NCBI RefSeq assembly: GCF_029873635.1
Contig: NC_080417.1
Coordinates: 28,053,682-28,117,681, forward strand
Direction: 5' to 3'
Source of the DNA: Malania oleifera
Taxonomy: Eukaryota > Streptophyta > Magnoliopsida > Santalales > Ximeniaceae
Length of the DNA stretch: 64,000 nucleotides
Shown here one piece after another: positions 1 through 11,547 of this stretch (within the stretch, counting starts at the first letter, position 1; every line of letters begins with the position of its first letter). The position numbers and the translations under genes are program-made. Below the pieces are notes generated by a model, which was not told where the DNA came from, searched no databases, and was given only the letters and a program-made list of their open reading frames with translations.

Positions 1-463
1 GCTATTTTTAATTTTCTTAAATTCAATTTTTGTCATGAAGTTAAAAAAATTTAAGAGCTCTGTTGTTAAATGATCCTCTTAAAAAAGGGGAGATGTTTAA
101 TCCTTTTGCTAATGACAAAAGGGGGAGAAGTTGTTGAGCAAAACTATTATAATTCTTTTACAATTGGTATCTCTTTTACAATTGGCTTCCTCCTTCCTTT
201 TGTTATTCAAAAGTGAAAATGATTACAAGAACTTACTGTGACCTTGTTTTTACCTGAATTTTTTTTCAAAGTCAACTTCAATACAAAATGCAAATCGAAC
301 CAAACTGAACTTAAATTCTCATCTTGAAAAATTCATAAGTCTTCATTTTGAATATGCTTAAATTATATTGACAATCTTTTGAAATTATGCATATTGTTAG
401 GGGGAGCCTTGTCAGGCTAACCACATTTTACTCCTATGTTTGTCATCATAAAAAGGCGGAGAT
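1..463 (+). mobile_element. E1: 3' non-coding end of a SIRE-like Ty1/copia element (runs off left edge)
   Basis: AT-rich sequence without a usable reading frame. It carries several short purine tracts of the form AAAAGGGGGAGA (about 93, 118 and 451) and a GTTAGGGGGAGCC box near 397. These are typical of the spacer between pol and the 3' LTR in SIRE/Maximus-type copia elements; the same box recurs at 27,950 in E7. The tract at 449-463 directly precedes a TG-starting repeat and is the likely polypurine primer for plus-strand synthesis. The coding part of this element lies outside the window. Lineage is inferred from layout only. Confidence 0.6.
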
Positions 464-1066
464 TGTTAACTTTTTGAGTCCTAATCTCGTTTTGATAATG
501 ATAAAGCACAACATTTCATTTGTGCGTTTAGTATTTGAACAAGTTAAGTTTCAAAAAGCACAAATGACAAATGCAAAATGGAAGCTTTGAAAGTACCTAA
601 ATGAGCACATATCTTGGCGCATTCCATGGAAACCAAAGAGCTAAAGCTTGAAGACTTGTTTGTATTTTTTAGTTGTAATGTTATTAGGTTTCAATTGTGC
701 ATCCTTATCATCGGATTTAAATTGAAGCTCATCACTAACCTTAGAATGACCTTAGGCACTCTATATTTCATGGAAAATCATTTCACAAAGAAAAAATTAT
801 TTCAAGTGTAAAAATCATTTTTGGAATGAAAAACTCCAAAACAAGTTTTTCAAAAACCCCTTCATGTTTCTTCTGTCACATTGATGAGCACTTTTCTCGA
901 TCAATAAGTTCTCATCTTAAAAATTGTTTAACACAAAAGTTGTGAGATTTCTTCTTAGATTTCTTTTGATAACAAGAACGTTCCATTTGGAGTTCTCTAG
1001 AAAAAGAAATGAAAAAATTTTGAAAATCCAATTCACCCCCCTCTTTGGATCACACCAATCCTCACA
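464..1066 (+). repeat. E1 3' LTR (SIRE-like copia)
   Basis: Begins TGTTAAC right after a polypurine tract and ends ...CTCACA. The last 50 bases include the ATTCACCCCCCTCTTTGG box, a hallmark of the 3' end of SIRE-type LTRs that also occurs near 6885 in E4. Length is about 603 bp, shorter than the ~1.9 kb LTRs of E4, E7 and E8, so it is a different family. No primer binding site follows, which fits a 3' LTR. The right boundary is approximate because no partner LTR is in view. 1067-1106 is a 40-bp unassigned strip before E2. Confidence 0.6.
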
Positions 1067-1106
1067 TAGTCCAAATAAAATCTAACTAATTTACAAACTT
1101 TAAACT

Positions 1107-1677
1107 TGTTATGCAAAGTGTTGAATGCCAATGTGCAGTGGAAACCACAAATTGAATCAGAACGTGCAATGCAGTAATCAACGATGAACAATATGCAAAA
1201 CAATCATTCACAAAGAGAATAAAGGAAAGCAATAAAAACACACGACACAAGAATTTTTGTGGTTCGGCAATGTGCCTATGTCCATGGGAGTAAGCGGTTG
1301 ATTTTCACTATCAATTGTCAAAAGCTTACATTAAGGGTTATAAATATTGTTTTCATACCAACTCTATGCGTATAAAAGGCTTAGAAACTACCTAAAATAC
1401 TCCTATAGTAAATCTCAGAGAAAAATCCTCTAATTCCCCCAATCTACTGTTCTTCCCAATTCAAAATCCATATTTAAAGCCAAACAATAATGTTGATGGT
1501 TTTAGCACAACTGTTGATGGTTTCAGGGAAACTGATTTTCTCCCGAGAGTATACCATCGATTATACCTTCAACTAAACATTCGATGGTTTCTTCTTACAA
1601 CCTAGCTTCCTTGTTCTTTGCTTCAGCATGCTTTCCTAGTGCATGCATTCCACTTAATACAAGCCACATATCCAACA
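1107..1677 (-). repeat. E2 3' LTR
   Basis: 571 bp. Read on the minus strand it begins TGTTGGATATG at 1677 and ends at 1107. It matches 11,548-11,980 closely over its inner ~430 bases; for example both carry the GTTCGGCAATGTGCC-like block and AAAGCTTACATYAAGGGTT. A short purine-rich stretch at 1678-1690 (CAAGGTGGATAT on the minus strand) precedes it and is the likely polypurine tract. Confidence 0.85.
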
Positions 1678-1769
1678 ATATCCACCTTGGCGAATATTCA
1701 CCACTTAGGAGAAATATGAAAGCATAACCCGCTACTCCACATAAGACAGTATATTGGGACGTCTCCCAT

Positions 1770-2802
1770 TTAGCACCTAAAGATGCTGATCAAGTCTAAG
1801 AAATGCTTGAACTTGTCCATTGTGACAAGCTTTGTCAACATATCTGTTGCATTCTTAGACGTGTGAACTTTCTCAAGCAGAAGTTCACCTGAAGCAACAA
1901 GTTACCTGATCCTGGGAAATCGCACATCTATGTGCTCTATCCTTGCATGATACACCTGGTTCTTCACCAAATAGATGACACTTTGACTATCACACTACAG
2001 CTGAACTCCACCTTACTCGATACCTAGCTCCTTGACCAATTCTGAAAGCCACAACGCTTCCTTGGCAGCGTCATCCATTGCCATTTATTCCAACTTAGTA
2101 GTAGATAAAATAACAAGTGACTGCACCATTGACCTCCAACAAATAGGTCCTCCCACAAGGGAAAATACGTACCTTGTGGTAAACCTTCTATCATCCAAGT
2201 CCCCTGCATAGTTAGCATCCACATAACCTACCACTGATGGATCACCTTGTCGTCTACTGAACATAATGCCATATTCAGTTGCACCCTCAAGTATCTGAGA
2301 ATCTACTTGACTGCATCCCAATGCTGTTGGCTTGGATTCAAAAAGAACTTGCTCAACACGCTAATAGTTTGTGCTAGGTCCATCCTTGTACATACCATGA
2401 CATACATCAAACACCCTACTGCACTAGCATAGGGGACCTTCGACATGTCACGAACCTCATTGTTTGTATTTGGGCATTGGGTGGTAGATAGCCTAAAATG
2501 GTTCACTAATAGTGAACTCACCGGTTTAGCATTAGCCATGCTAAACCTCTCCAACACATTCTCCACATAGCTGCCCTAAGATAACAACAATCTCCTTGCA
2601 GCTCTATCCCTACGAATCCCCATCCCAAGAATTCTCTTAGCCGCGCCCAAGTATTTCACGTAAACTCTTTACTCAATAGAGTTTTCAACTGATTTACCTC
2701 AGTTATAGTCCTTGCAGCAATTAACATGTCATCAACATAAAGCAACAGAAATATGAGTGAACCATCCTTAAGAACTCCTCATATAGACAAAACAATTGTA
2801 CT
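1770..2802 (-). pseudogene. E2 pol 3' part: RT C-terminus, RNase H and pol tail
   Basis: Minus-strand reading gives the RT catalytic block LYVDDMLIAA near 2730, then the RT thumb/connection with the SAVGCLMYVM and TRMDLAQ blocks (about 2350-2450), then RNase H with YVDANYAGDLDDRR near 2205 and a degenerate LSTTKLE near 2090. The pol tail ends in a stop at 1770-1772. In copia elements RNase H removes template RNA during reverse transcription. Several stops and frame changes show it is dead. The start is cut at 2802 by insertion E3; the preceding RT sequence resumes at 6538. Confidence 0.85.
2798..2802. repeat. Target-site duplication of E3, left copy (GTACT)
   Basis: GTACT here and at 6533-6537 flank a TG...CA insertion. 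Leaving out the insertion and one copy brings the E2 RT reading frame back into line, which confirms the boundary. Confidence 0.9.
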
Positions 2803-3618
2803 TGTAGACACCCGATTTTAACCGGGCTCCTCCTCAGTGGGGCCTCTATTATTTGTTCCCTCGTTTTATGAAAAAGCCTATGAGGTCCTTTGTAAAAACC
2901 TTATAATTTTATAAAAAAATGGGATCAATTTTTATATTTTCATTCATTATCTTATTTCAAGGAATTTAAGGGTCCTTTGGACAACAATTTTATTTTAGTA
3001 TTATTTTAACCTAGATCCCTGTTAATAGCAATTTTTTTCCCTTTTAAATTCAACTAGGTCCTTTTAATTAAGACCTTTTTTTTTTTTTTTTTACCATTCT
3101 TTTAATTAAGTCCCTCTTTTACCATCTCTTTCCAACCGAGTCCCATGTGGCAATTACTATAACCAAGTCCTTGTATTTGAGAAATTCATTTTTTATTCAG
3201 TGTTTGTGCAAACATACTAAAATATAGGGAAATACAAATATAAGGAAATATAAATACAGGGGAATACATCCTAGGAAACCCTAAAATAACAAAAAAACAT
3301 AGGGAGGAGGCTGAATAAGCATTTTGCGCACAAGAACATCTCAAGCATCTCTGAAAGATACCTTCATCCAAAAATAGAAAAAGATCAAGCAGCAAAGGAA
3401 ACTAAATTTGAGTAGATCTTGCAAATGATTAGATAATATTGAGATGTATCCCTCATATTTTCGGTCGAAGACTTAAAGAAAAGGAGAATCGGCCAAAGTC
3501 CATAAAAAGAGGGATTGGTTGTTGTAGGAAGGAAAGCACGGGCTAGGGTTTGCTTTAAAGGAAAACACTGGAAAAGGAAATGATTAAAGGTTTCCTATTT
3601 TTGCTAAGGCCCCAACCC

Positions 3619-3626
3619 TATAAATT
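3619..3626 (+). promoter_or_regulatory. TATA-like box in E3 LTR
   Basis: CCCTATAAATTGGGGGGCC surrounds the octamer TATAAATT, a good plant TATA context, about 815 bp into the LTR. It probably marks the old U3/R boundary of E3. No experimental support. Confidence 0.45.
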
Positions 3627-4980
3627 GGGGGGCCTCACAAAAGAAGAGACATGAATTCAAAGAGAAATATATAGAGAAAAGCTCTGAAAGAAAAGAGATG
3701 CATTATTAAAAGTTGAAGGGTAAGATCATCCTGCTCACAGAAAGAGGTGGCACATCCCAACGCCCCCTACAACTCGAAGGCGCAGCTTTGTACCCTTGCA
3801 ACCCAAAGGCAAGTACCAGTGTCCCTAAAACCTGAAGTCCCCTACCATTTAGAAGGCTACCTAGAAAGACAATAATGCAAAGATAAGAAAACCCGAAGGA
3901 GTAAAAGACCTCAGGTATACAATTGGCTTATCCTTCCCTAAATTATTATGCATTATAGGTACCTAGTCAAAGAAGGATGCCCCCTCCCATGCATGAACAT
4001 AGGTCTCCCCTGTGAGACCTGAAAACCCTATGATCTATCTTAGAAAGGCCACTATCCCCTGCAACCAAAACACTGAAACCTAATTCTGTCTAACCCCAGC
4101 CCTGTGGCTCGAACATGGAACAAACCCCAATGCCATAGGCCAAACACTAAAAGAAACGAACCCCCCAAGCCCAAACACTAAAACCAACCCTGCAATCCAA
4201 ATTGAAAACCAACCCCCCAAGCCCAAACACTGAGAATCGTAGCCCAACCATAAACAAACTAGTGAATAGAGAAGCCCAAGTTTGTTTTTAAAAATTAAGG
4301 CCCATATTTTAAAATAAAAAACTCAGCCTAAGTTTTAAAAACCCAGAAGCCCCAAAGCCTTTAAAATAAGGCCCACGACCCAAATCTTCAAAACCCAATA
4401 GCCCAAAATAAAACCCAGCCCAAGTCTTCAAAAACTAGAAGCCCAAGTCTTTAAAACAAAATCCCAACCCAAGTTTTCAAAACAAACAAAGCCCAAGTTC
4501 TTAATAAAACCCAGCCCACTTTTTAAAATAGCCCCCAACCCACATTTTCAAAATAAACCAAGGCCCAAAATTTTAAAACAGCCAAGGCCCACAAAATTCC
4601 CAACTAACCAAGGCCCATGTTTCAAAATAACCAAAGCACACCATAGTCCCCTTGACTCACCTAGGTCAGCCCCACACACAACTCACTGGGTTCTGAGCGA
4701 GTTAACTCGCCCTAAACCTTACCCAACTCAACACACCAACTGGAACCCCAACTTAGAAAATAAATCCATATTCAAACACAAAACACAATCCCAAAACTAA
4801 GGATGCAGATTCACATTTAAACTTAGAATAAAAACATAAAATAAAACAAAAAAAGGGAAGGAAAACTCATCTCAATTTCACATATGGGGGACCCCAAAGC
4901 TCCCCTCACTTTGTATATGCCCTACCTGTAAAAAGAAAAAAATCAAAAGGAGAGGTTAGAGAAGACAAACATAGGAGATC

Positions 4981-4984
<4 letters not shown>

Positions 4985-5021
<37 letters not shown>

Positions 5022-5170
5022 ATGGAGGGTCTGAGAAGCACCCCACCAAGATAGTGAGTGCAGGATAAATACCAGAGGAGGGGGGGGGGGAAGAAAGAGA
5101 GAGAAGAGAAAGAGGGGAGAGAGATTAAGCGAGGAAGAAGGAACAGAGAGAAGAGGGAGGGAGAGAGAGA

Positions 5171-5224
<54 letters not shown>
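4985..5224. repeat. Two (GA)n microsatellites within E3
   Basis: About 35 bp of GA at 4985-5019 and about 50 bp at 5174-5224, joined by other GA-rich sequence. Translation of the reverse strand gives serine/leucine repeats of no coding meaning. Confidence 0.95.
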
Positions 5225-5230
<6 letters not shown>

Positions 5231-5583
5231 ATGGAAAAATGATGAAAAAACGAAGAAAAAAAAATTTGACTTTTATATTTAGGGGATGGGAGGTCACATG
5301 TCACCACCATGTGGTGACGCATGGCACGTTCTGGGCCAGGCATTCTAGGGGCGACGTGGTTTAATCTAGGTCGTTTGATATATGTTTTCTCTAGATGGTC
5401 CTGATCACGGCACGTCAGTGATCCTTATTCATTAGTCAAGGCCCCTTGGGGGCTATCACATGGTAGGGTGACTCATGCTGACGTCAACCTCAGACAAAAA
5501 TAAAAAAAATAAAAAAATTTAAATAAGGAGGGATTACTCGGAGGGTAACATGTGTCCCGGGAGACGTCATACTGACATCACCC

Positions 5584-5585
<2 letters not shown>

Positions 5586-5632
<47 letters not shown>
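5586..5632. repeat. (TA)n microsatellite within E3
   Basis: About 23 uninterrupted TA units. Confidence 0.95.
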
Positions 5633-5634
<2 letters not shown>

Positions 5635-6537
5635 TGCCACGTGTCCTCAAATCGAGTTGAAAACGTGGTTCTTCTTCAACCATCCCTAAATCAGTTGACC
5701 TGGTTCAAACTGGTCAAACCGGTTCATTCATTTATTTTTTTTATGTTATTTATATAATTTTTAATTGAGGAAATTCATAAAAATAGGAAAATTTATGACA
5801 AAATAAAAAAAATTGGAGGAAAATAAAAAAAAATATCTTGAACGTAAATAAAAAATAAAAAAAAATATTTTTGGGTTATTTTTAGACAGAAAAAAGGAAA
5901 TTTTCTTTAAAACCCTAGGAAATTTTGGAAAAATGTTTTAAAATTTTAGAAAATTTTCTATAAAATCTAGGAATATTTTATAAATATTTTATGATTTTCT
6001 TGATTTTTGAGGGGGTTGTGTCCTTATGATTTTAAAAAGGGCAATGGGGTATTTTGAGACCTCACTTGTATCAGCTCTGAAAGGGGGGGGGGGGGGGGGG
6101 TTTCTAACATGATCCCCTCTTTTGGAGGTCTTATTAGACATTCATAGTGACGCACATATTTTTTTTAATCTCTTGTTAATTTTGTATATTTATCTGTTTG
6201 CTTATTTTAAAAGGAGTTAATTAAAAGGTTATTAAATTCAATTTGGGAATAATTCTTAACTAATTAGGTACCATTCATAGAACATGTGTGTAGGGGTGCG
6301 AATACCTTCCCCTCGCATGACCAAATCGCAGATCCCAATCTTGGTATATGTAGACCGATACTACTAGTTACTTGGCCTAGGTTTATTCTAGAGACCAAAT
6401 AAATGAGTAGTAATTAGGTGTTCTAACCGCACTAAAGAAAATAGGTTAGTGGTGACTCCAAAATTCAAAATTTTCAAAAAGCATATTTTATTCCCTTGCC
6501 ATCCTGGTCCTTGATCTTGGGACGTCATGACAGTACT

Positions 6538-6860
6538 CACACCTTATGTAATCTATACGAATCATGTAGGCATCAAACTGTTTGTACCACTGCCTCGGAG
6601 ACTACTTCAACTAGTAAAGTAACTTCTTTAGTTTACAAACTAAGTGCTCTTGTCCAAGTTGGTGAAATCTTTCTGGCTATGACATGTAAATCAGCTCCTC
6701 CTAATCACCATGGATAAATGCTGTCTTTATGTTTAGATGCTCCAGGTGTATGTTGTAATGTTACCAATCCCAACACTACCCTAATGGAAGTGTATCTGAC
6801 CACAAAGGAGAAGATTTCATCATAATCAACTCCTTTCCTCTACGAGTATCCCTTTTCTAA
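6538..6860 (-). pseudogene. E2 pol middle part: RT N-terminal half
   Basis: Minus-strand reading gives GVDYDEIFS (near 6810-6840), the entry block of copia RT, then NIKTAFIHGDLEELIYM and RQWYKQFDAYMIR towards 6550. A TAG interrupts the frame just before the DYDEIFS block. The fragment is bounded by solo LTR E4 on its 5' side and by E3 on its 3' side, and the reading frame is continuous across both once the insertions are ignored. It is inactive. Confidence 0.8.
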
Positions 6861-8840
6861 TGTTAGATTTGGTGCAACCCCAAGAGGGGGGTGAATTGGG
6901 TATTTAAAATTTCTTGCCTAGGTTAACAGATTTAATCAATAATACAAACCAACCTAGAGCCAGTCTACACAATCAACATATAAACATACACGTGCAATAA
7001 AGATAAAAGTGCGGAAATGTAAAGAACATGCACGATATGTTATCGGAATTCAGCCAACTATGCTTACGTCCCCGCCTTGGCCACACCAGCATAAGGATTA
7101 CCACCATAATGCTCACTTAAATGGGTGGAGCGGCACCTATACAAACCAGGTCAATTCAAGGGGATGACCTCAACCAACAAGCCTTAACAGGATGGTGCAC
7201 CTAACTTTCCTAACTGGGTCTAAGTTAATCCGGGACTATTCCACAGGGTTAGTCTCCCTCTTCAGGTCCGTGCCTGAAATACAACCAATGTGTATAAAAT
7301 GTTTGTACACAGAAATTCGCTTCTAGACAAGCATATGTGTACACTAATATAGATCAATCAATAATGCAAGCACAAATGATATGTAAACATGCTCAGTGCT
7401 CTAATGTGTGCTAAACACTCAGTCACGTATAGATTTTCAGTTCAGATCTAGAGTGTATACCCAAGTAATATTTGAAACACACTATATGAATAATACAATA
7501 TCAGATCAGGGTTTCAAAATATGCTAAGCAATTTCAAACAAACAAACTCAATAATCTATTCTAATATTCAAAGCACACAAGAGTTGTTTGAGGTACTAGC
7601 TTGAAAAGGATTTTTGCTCACAAAAACTAGGTTTAGGTAACTTGCAAAAATAATGCAAGAACCTCAACCCTCAAAGTCTTTCCATTCTAGATTTATCAAA
7701 TGAAATTGGTGGAAGAACTTTAATGTTAAACTCTCTCATAAAATCGATCAAGCAACAATGTAAATGAGAGCTCTAGCAAATGTGATTAAGCACACTAGCC
7801 TTACAAGATACTCACAATGCTTTTGAGAAATCCAGAATGAAGAGTTTGTAAGTGTTTGGAAGTGGTATTTGGCTAATATAAGATTTTGAAAGTTGAAAGA
7901 ATTTTTCCCTAATCAAGTTTGCTAATCCTTGCTAATTATGACAAATGAATGAGTATAGGCAAGGAGGAATTTTTGACCGTTGGGGGCAAAGTGGGTATAA
8001 TTAGATTATTTTAAAAGACTATTAAGAATATTAATCCTTTTTACCCCATTTAAAATTCGGTAAAAATTATTTTAACCCGCAAGGTTCCGGTGCTCGGCCA
8101 AAGGTTCGGGTGCCCGAACAGACACAGTCAAAAATTCAACTTTTAGAGGTTTAGGTGCCTCAAGGATGAGTCAGTCAGCTGAAACAAAGTCAGTAGCAAA
8201 TGTTCGATAATTTGGGTGCCCAACTCATAGTTCGGTTAACCGAACTAAGCAATTCGATTGCCCAAGCCTCCTTTTGAACGTAAAATGTCAGTTGCCCGAG
8301 TAGTTGAAAAGTGCCTTGATAGGCTTTCGGGTGCCCGAGGAAGGTACGTTCAAAAATGGTTTGGGTGCCCGAAGACCAAGTCAACATGTTGACTGGTTCG
8401 GTCGCCCGGGCCGCTTTACACGGCAAAGGTTCGGTTGTCCAAACCCTCTCAACTTTTCTTATTAAGTGTATTTTAGCCTTATTTTGATTCCCCTGATTAA
8501 GATAAGTGATGTAGGGGACTTGTATCCTTAATGTAGGTACCTAAGGTCCAACTGTGGTCATTTTGAGCATACCTACCTACCATGCACAATGCAAATGATT
8601 ACAAGCCATACACGCACACAGTTCATAATAAATTACAACTCAGAATGAAGAACTAAACAAGTGAATATAAATTACAATACATAGATCTTCATTCTTTGGC
8701 ACGAACACTGCACGCCATCATGATATGGCTTTTAGTCCTGAAGCACAAACAAGGTGATCCCACATGCCATTCTCAGTACAACCATTAGTACTAAGAGTAT
8801 TTGTCATAATCAAAACTAGGTGTGACCCATAAGGTCAACA
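6861..8840 (-). mobile_element. E4: solo LTR of a SIRE-like Ty1/copia element
   Basis: 1,980 bp. On the minus strand it starts TGTTGACCTTATGGGTCACACC at 8840 and ends ...AATCTAACA at 6861, with the ATTCACCCCCCTCTTGG box near the end. The start matches the E7 and E8 LTR starts. No internal region is present, so it is a solo LTR. A cluster of degenerate palindromes of type TTCGGGTGCCCGAA lies at about 8083-8443. Target duplication is not clean: AGTAG versus ATTAG if the boundary is shifted by one base. The E2 RT frame is nevertheless continuous across it. Confidence 0.8.
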
Positions 8841-9230
8841 ACTACTAACCGAGCCTTGAACTTCCCTCCTTATTTTTTATTTTTTATTTTTTTTTTCTGA
8901 AACTACTTCTTTTTTCTTGTACACCCACTTACATCCTATCATCCTCTTCCCTGTTGGAAGCTCCAGCAAATCCCACATTTGGTTCTTATGTAGTGATTCC
9001 ATCTCCTCCACCATAACGCCCATATAGCTACTATTCTCCTGGCTGAGCACTACCTCCTAAAAGGTAGTAGGTTCTATGCTACTAGTGATAAGTGCATAAG
9101 ACACCAGATCATCAAATTCGTAACTAGGGGGTGGTCTAATGATGCATCTAGGTTTTTCTACAGCAGTATTGTGATGTTACTGATCGCTTGAGCTAGAGCT
9201 CCCTGCATTTTGAACAATATCTTCTCTACC
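8841..9230 (-). pseudogene. E2 pol: start of the RT domain
   Basis: Minus-strand reading gives MGVMVEEMESLHKNQMWDL (about 8975-9030) and GCKWVYKKK near 8930, the conserved opening of copia reverse transcriptase, followed by KFKARLV just before E4. A poly-T tract at 8881-8897 breaks the frame. Reverse transcription would occur in cytoplasmic particles. The piece continues at 6860 beyond E4. Confidence 0.8.
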
Positions 9231-9269
9231 CTGAGTCTTTAACTCCACCTGCACCATATGCTAATCTCT

Positions 9270-10739
9270 CAAGCTAGAATTCCCTACATTTCTGCCTTAA
9301 GTCTCCAACTCCACCTGCACCACATGCTCGTTACTGCTGCATTTTTCTGGTATTTTTTTCTCTTCTTCTTCTTAAGTACACTGCAAATAGCTTTCTCATC
9401 AAAAATCACGCCTCTACTGATCACCACCTTGTTTGCCTCTAGATCCCATAACTTGAACCCTTTCACACATTTTTGATATCCCAGAAAGATGCACCATCTA
9501 GACTTCACCTCAAGTTTTGATCTCTCCTCACCAGGAATGTGCACATAAGCTGGATACCTAAATATTCTCAAACCAGAGTCGACTACCTTGTTACCTGTCT
9601 ATACCTCCTCAATAACTTTACCATATTGTGATGCCCTTGGTGATCAGTTAACCAAGAAGTAAGTCACACTCACCGCCTTGGCCTAAAAATTATCAACGAG
9701 CCCGACATTCAACTTGAGACACCGAGCCTTTTTAGCTAGGGTTTGGTTCATCCTTTCCACCACATCATTTTGTTGTGGTGTCTTGCATACTGTAAAATGT
9801 CTCCTTATGCCATGCTTCTTGCATAACTCTTTGAAGCTCGAATGTGTGTACTTAGTGCCATTGTCTGACCTGAGACACTTAATCTTTGTCCCAGTCTAGT
9901 TTTCTGCCTCAGCTTTCCATAATTTAAAGTTGGCAAACGTCTCTAACTTGTACTAGATGAAGTATAACTAGACCTTTTGTGAGTAATCATCAATGAAATT
10001 TATGAAGTACATATGCCCTCCTCGTGATGTTACTCTCACCGGTCCCTAAACATCTGAATGAATGTAATCAAGGATTCCCTCCATCTTGTGCATAGCTTCT
10101 GTGAATTGGACCCTATTCTTCTTCCCAAGCATACAATACTTGCAGAAATCTAGCTTTCATGATTTGACCCCCTTCAAAAAATTTCTTTTATGTAGCTCTG
10201 TTACTCCACACTCACTCAAATGCCCTAACTGCATATGCCACAAAACGATATTGTTTGACTCAGACTCTGCAGCTACAGCTGCACCTACAACTGTAGTACC
10301 AAGCAGTGTATAGATATTTCTCAGTACTTTTAGCCCCTTCATCATAGTTAGAACACCCTTGTCCACCTTCATTACCCCACTTTCAGATTTGTATTTAAAC
10401 CCATTACAGTCTAAAGTGTCCAATAAAATCAAATTCTTTCTCAACTCCGATATGTACCTAACATCACATAACGTCCTCACCACACCATCATACATATTTA
10501 TTCTGATGTTCCCCATTCTGAAAACTTTGCAAGCAACATCTTTTTCCTTCAAAATAAAACTAGAATTCACCAATCTATAAGTGGTGAACTAGTCTTTGTT
10601 GGGCGTCATGTGTTTAGAGCACGTCAAGTCACAAATCCAAGAATATAAGAGACCATCTAAACTAGATGAAACCGAGAGCATATCACTATCACCACTCTTA
10701 GAGTCTCTTTTTTTCCACTACATTCGTTGTTTTTGATGA
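9270..10739 (-). pseudogene. E2 pol: protease, GAG-pre-integrase and integrase
   Basis: Reading the minus strand: a protease block near 10,645 where the usual Asp-Ser-Gly is replaced by DLTC; a GAG-pre-integrase segment (10,157-10,573) containing LWHMQLGHLSECG, the first half of the integrase zinc finger; a CKYC pair near 10,140; the first catalytic Asp in HSDV near 10,055; RSDNGT near 9870; and the integrase C-terminal block (9284-9571) with SRWCIFLGYQKCVKGFKLWD. Integrase would insert cDNA into the chromosome. At least five stops fall inside. The domain order is diagnostic of Ty1/copia. Confidence 0.85.
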
Positions 10740-11521
10740 ACCTTCTTTGTTTTTAGCATTTTCCTTCTTCCTTTCTGGATAATCCAGTTTTATGTGCCTT
10801 TTTTCCCGCACTTAGAACAATGTACGTCCTTCCTCTTCCTAGAATTGGATCGGACCTTATTGTTACTTGGTCCACCTTGGAACTTGATTCTCCCACAATT
10901 TTGATTACCTCTCACCATAAGCCCTTCACCTTGAGAATTCTCCTCGTTGAACTTATTCCTCTAATGTTAACTCAACAGGGCACTCGTGATATCTTCCAAC
11001 TTAAGAGTTTCTTTCTCCCATTTCAGAGTCATAACCAGATTCTCATATGGAAGAGACGTATGTATGGAATTTTGCAGCATCAATGCCTTGTCTTCATCCT
11101 TGAACTTCACATCAACTCACTTAAGATCACTAATGATTTGATTGAATACGTTGATGTGTTGATTCAGATCTGAACCCTCTGCCATCTTAAGCTCATATAG
11201 TTTTTTCTTAAGATACAACTTGTTCTTCAATGATTTAGATATATACTGGTTTCCTAGTTTCAGCCAAACTGCTGCCAGTGATTCCTTATCCATGACATGA
11301 TACATCACGTCATTAGCCAATCAAAGCCTGATGGTAGCCACAACCTTCACTTCCAACTCCTTCCAACTCATTTCGTCCATGACTTCTAGCTATTTTTCGT
11401 ATAATGCCTACACCATACCTTGTTGCACCAACAAGTCCTTAACCCTCCTCTGCCAAAGTTCAAAATTTCTCGTTCCATCAAACTTAATAATATTGAACTT
11501 CACCAAAGAAATCCCAGCCAT
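10740..11521 (-). pseudogene. E2 gag (UBN2-type capsid protein remnant)
   Basis: The likely start ATG is at 11,521, 12 bases past the primer binding site in the direction of transcription, opening MAGISLVKFNIIKFDGTRNF. The segment at 11,117-11,320 contains a UBN2-type stretch (AAVWLKLGNQY, KLYELKMAEG). Near 10,820 there is a zinc knuckle, CSKCGKKGHIKLDY, in which the last cysteine of the CCHC pattern is tyrosine. Gag forms the virus-like particle shell and the knuckle binds RNA. The frame is broken in several places. Confidence 0.8.
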
Positions 11522-11532
11522 TACAATCGATA

Positions 11533-11544
11533 GCTCTGATACCA
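11533..11544 (-). other. E2 primer binding site
   Basis: TGGTATCAGAGC on the minus strand, the standard copia site complementary to the 3' end of initiator tRNA-Met. It lies three bases inside the 5' LTR end at 11,548. Confidence 0.9.
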
Positions 11545-11547
11545 ATT

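Larger units (their letters stand above)
2803..6532 (+). mobile_element. E3: solo LTR of a Tat/Ogre-like Ty3/gypsy element, 3.73 kb
   Basis: Begins TGTAGACACCCGATTTTAACC and ends GACGTCATGACA, with perfect 5-bp target duplications (GTACT). The TGTAGACACCC start and the tail boxes GGGGTGCGAATACCTTCCCC (near 6293) and GGTTAGTGGTGACTCC (near 6443) resemble LTRs of Tat/Ogre-lineage gypsy elements, which are known to be several kb long. No gag/pol and no second copy is present, so it is a solo LTR left by LTR-LTR recombination. A TATA-like box at 3619 and the box order set the + orientation. Inside are (GA)n at about 4985-5019 and 5174-5224, (TA)n at 5586-5632 and an 18-G run at 6083-6100. The many open frames inside are low-complexity artefacts. 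Lineage is recalled, not tested. Confidence 0.75.

Noticed and set aside
4956..5343. Serine/leucine repeat frames on the minus strand
   Set aside because: Direct translation of (GA)n tracts.
8083..8443. CRISPR-like array of short palindromic repeats
   Set aside because: Repeats are degenerate with irregular spacing and lie in a copia LTR of a plant genome.
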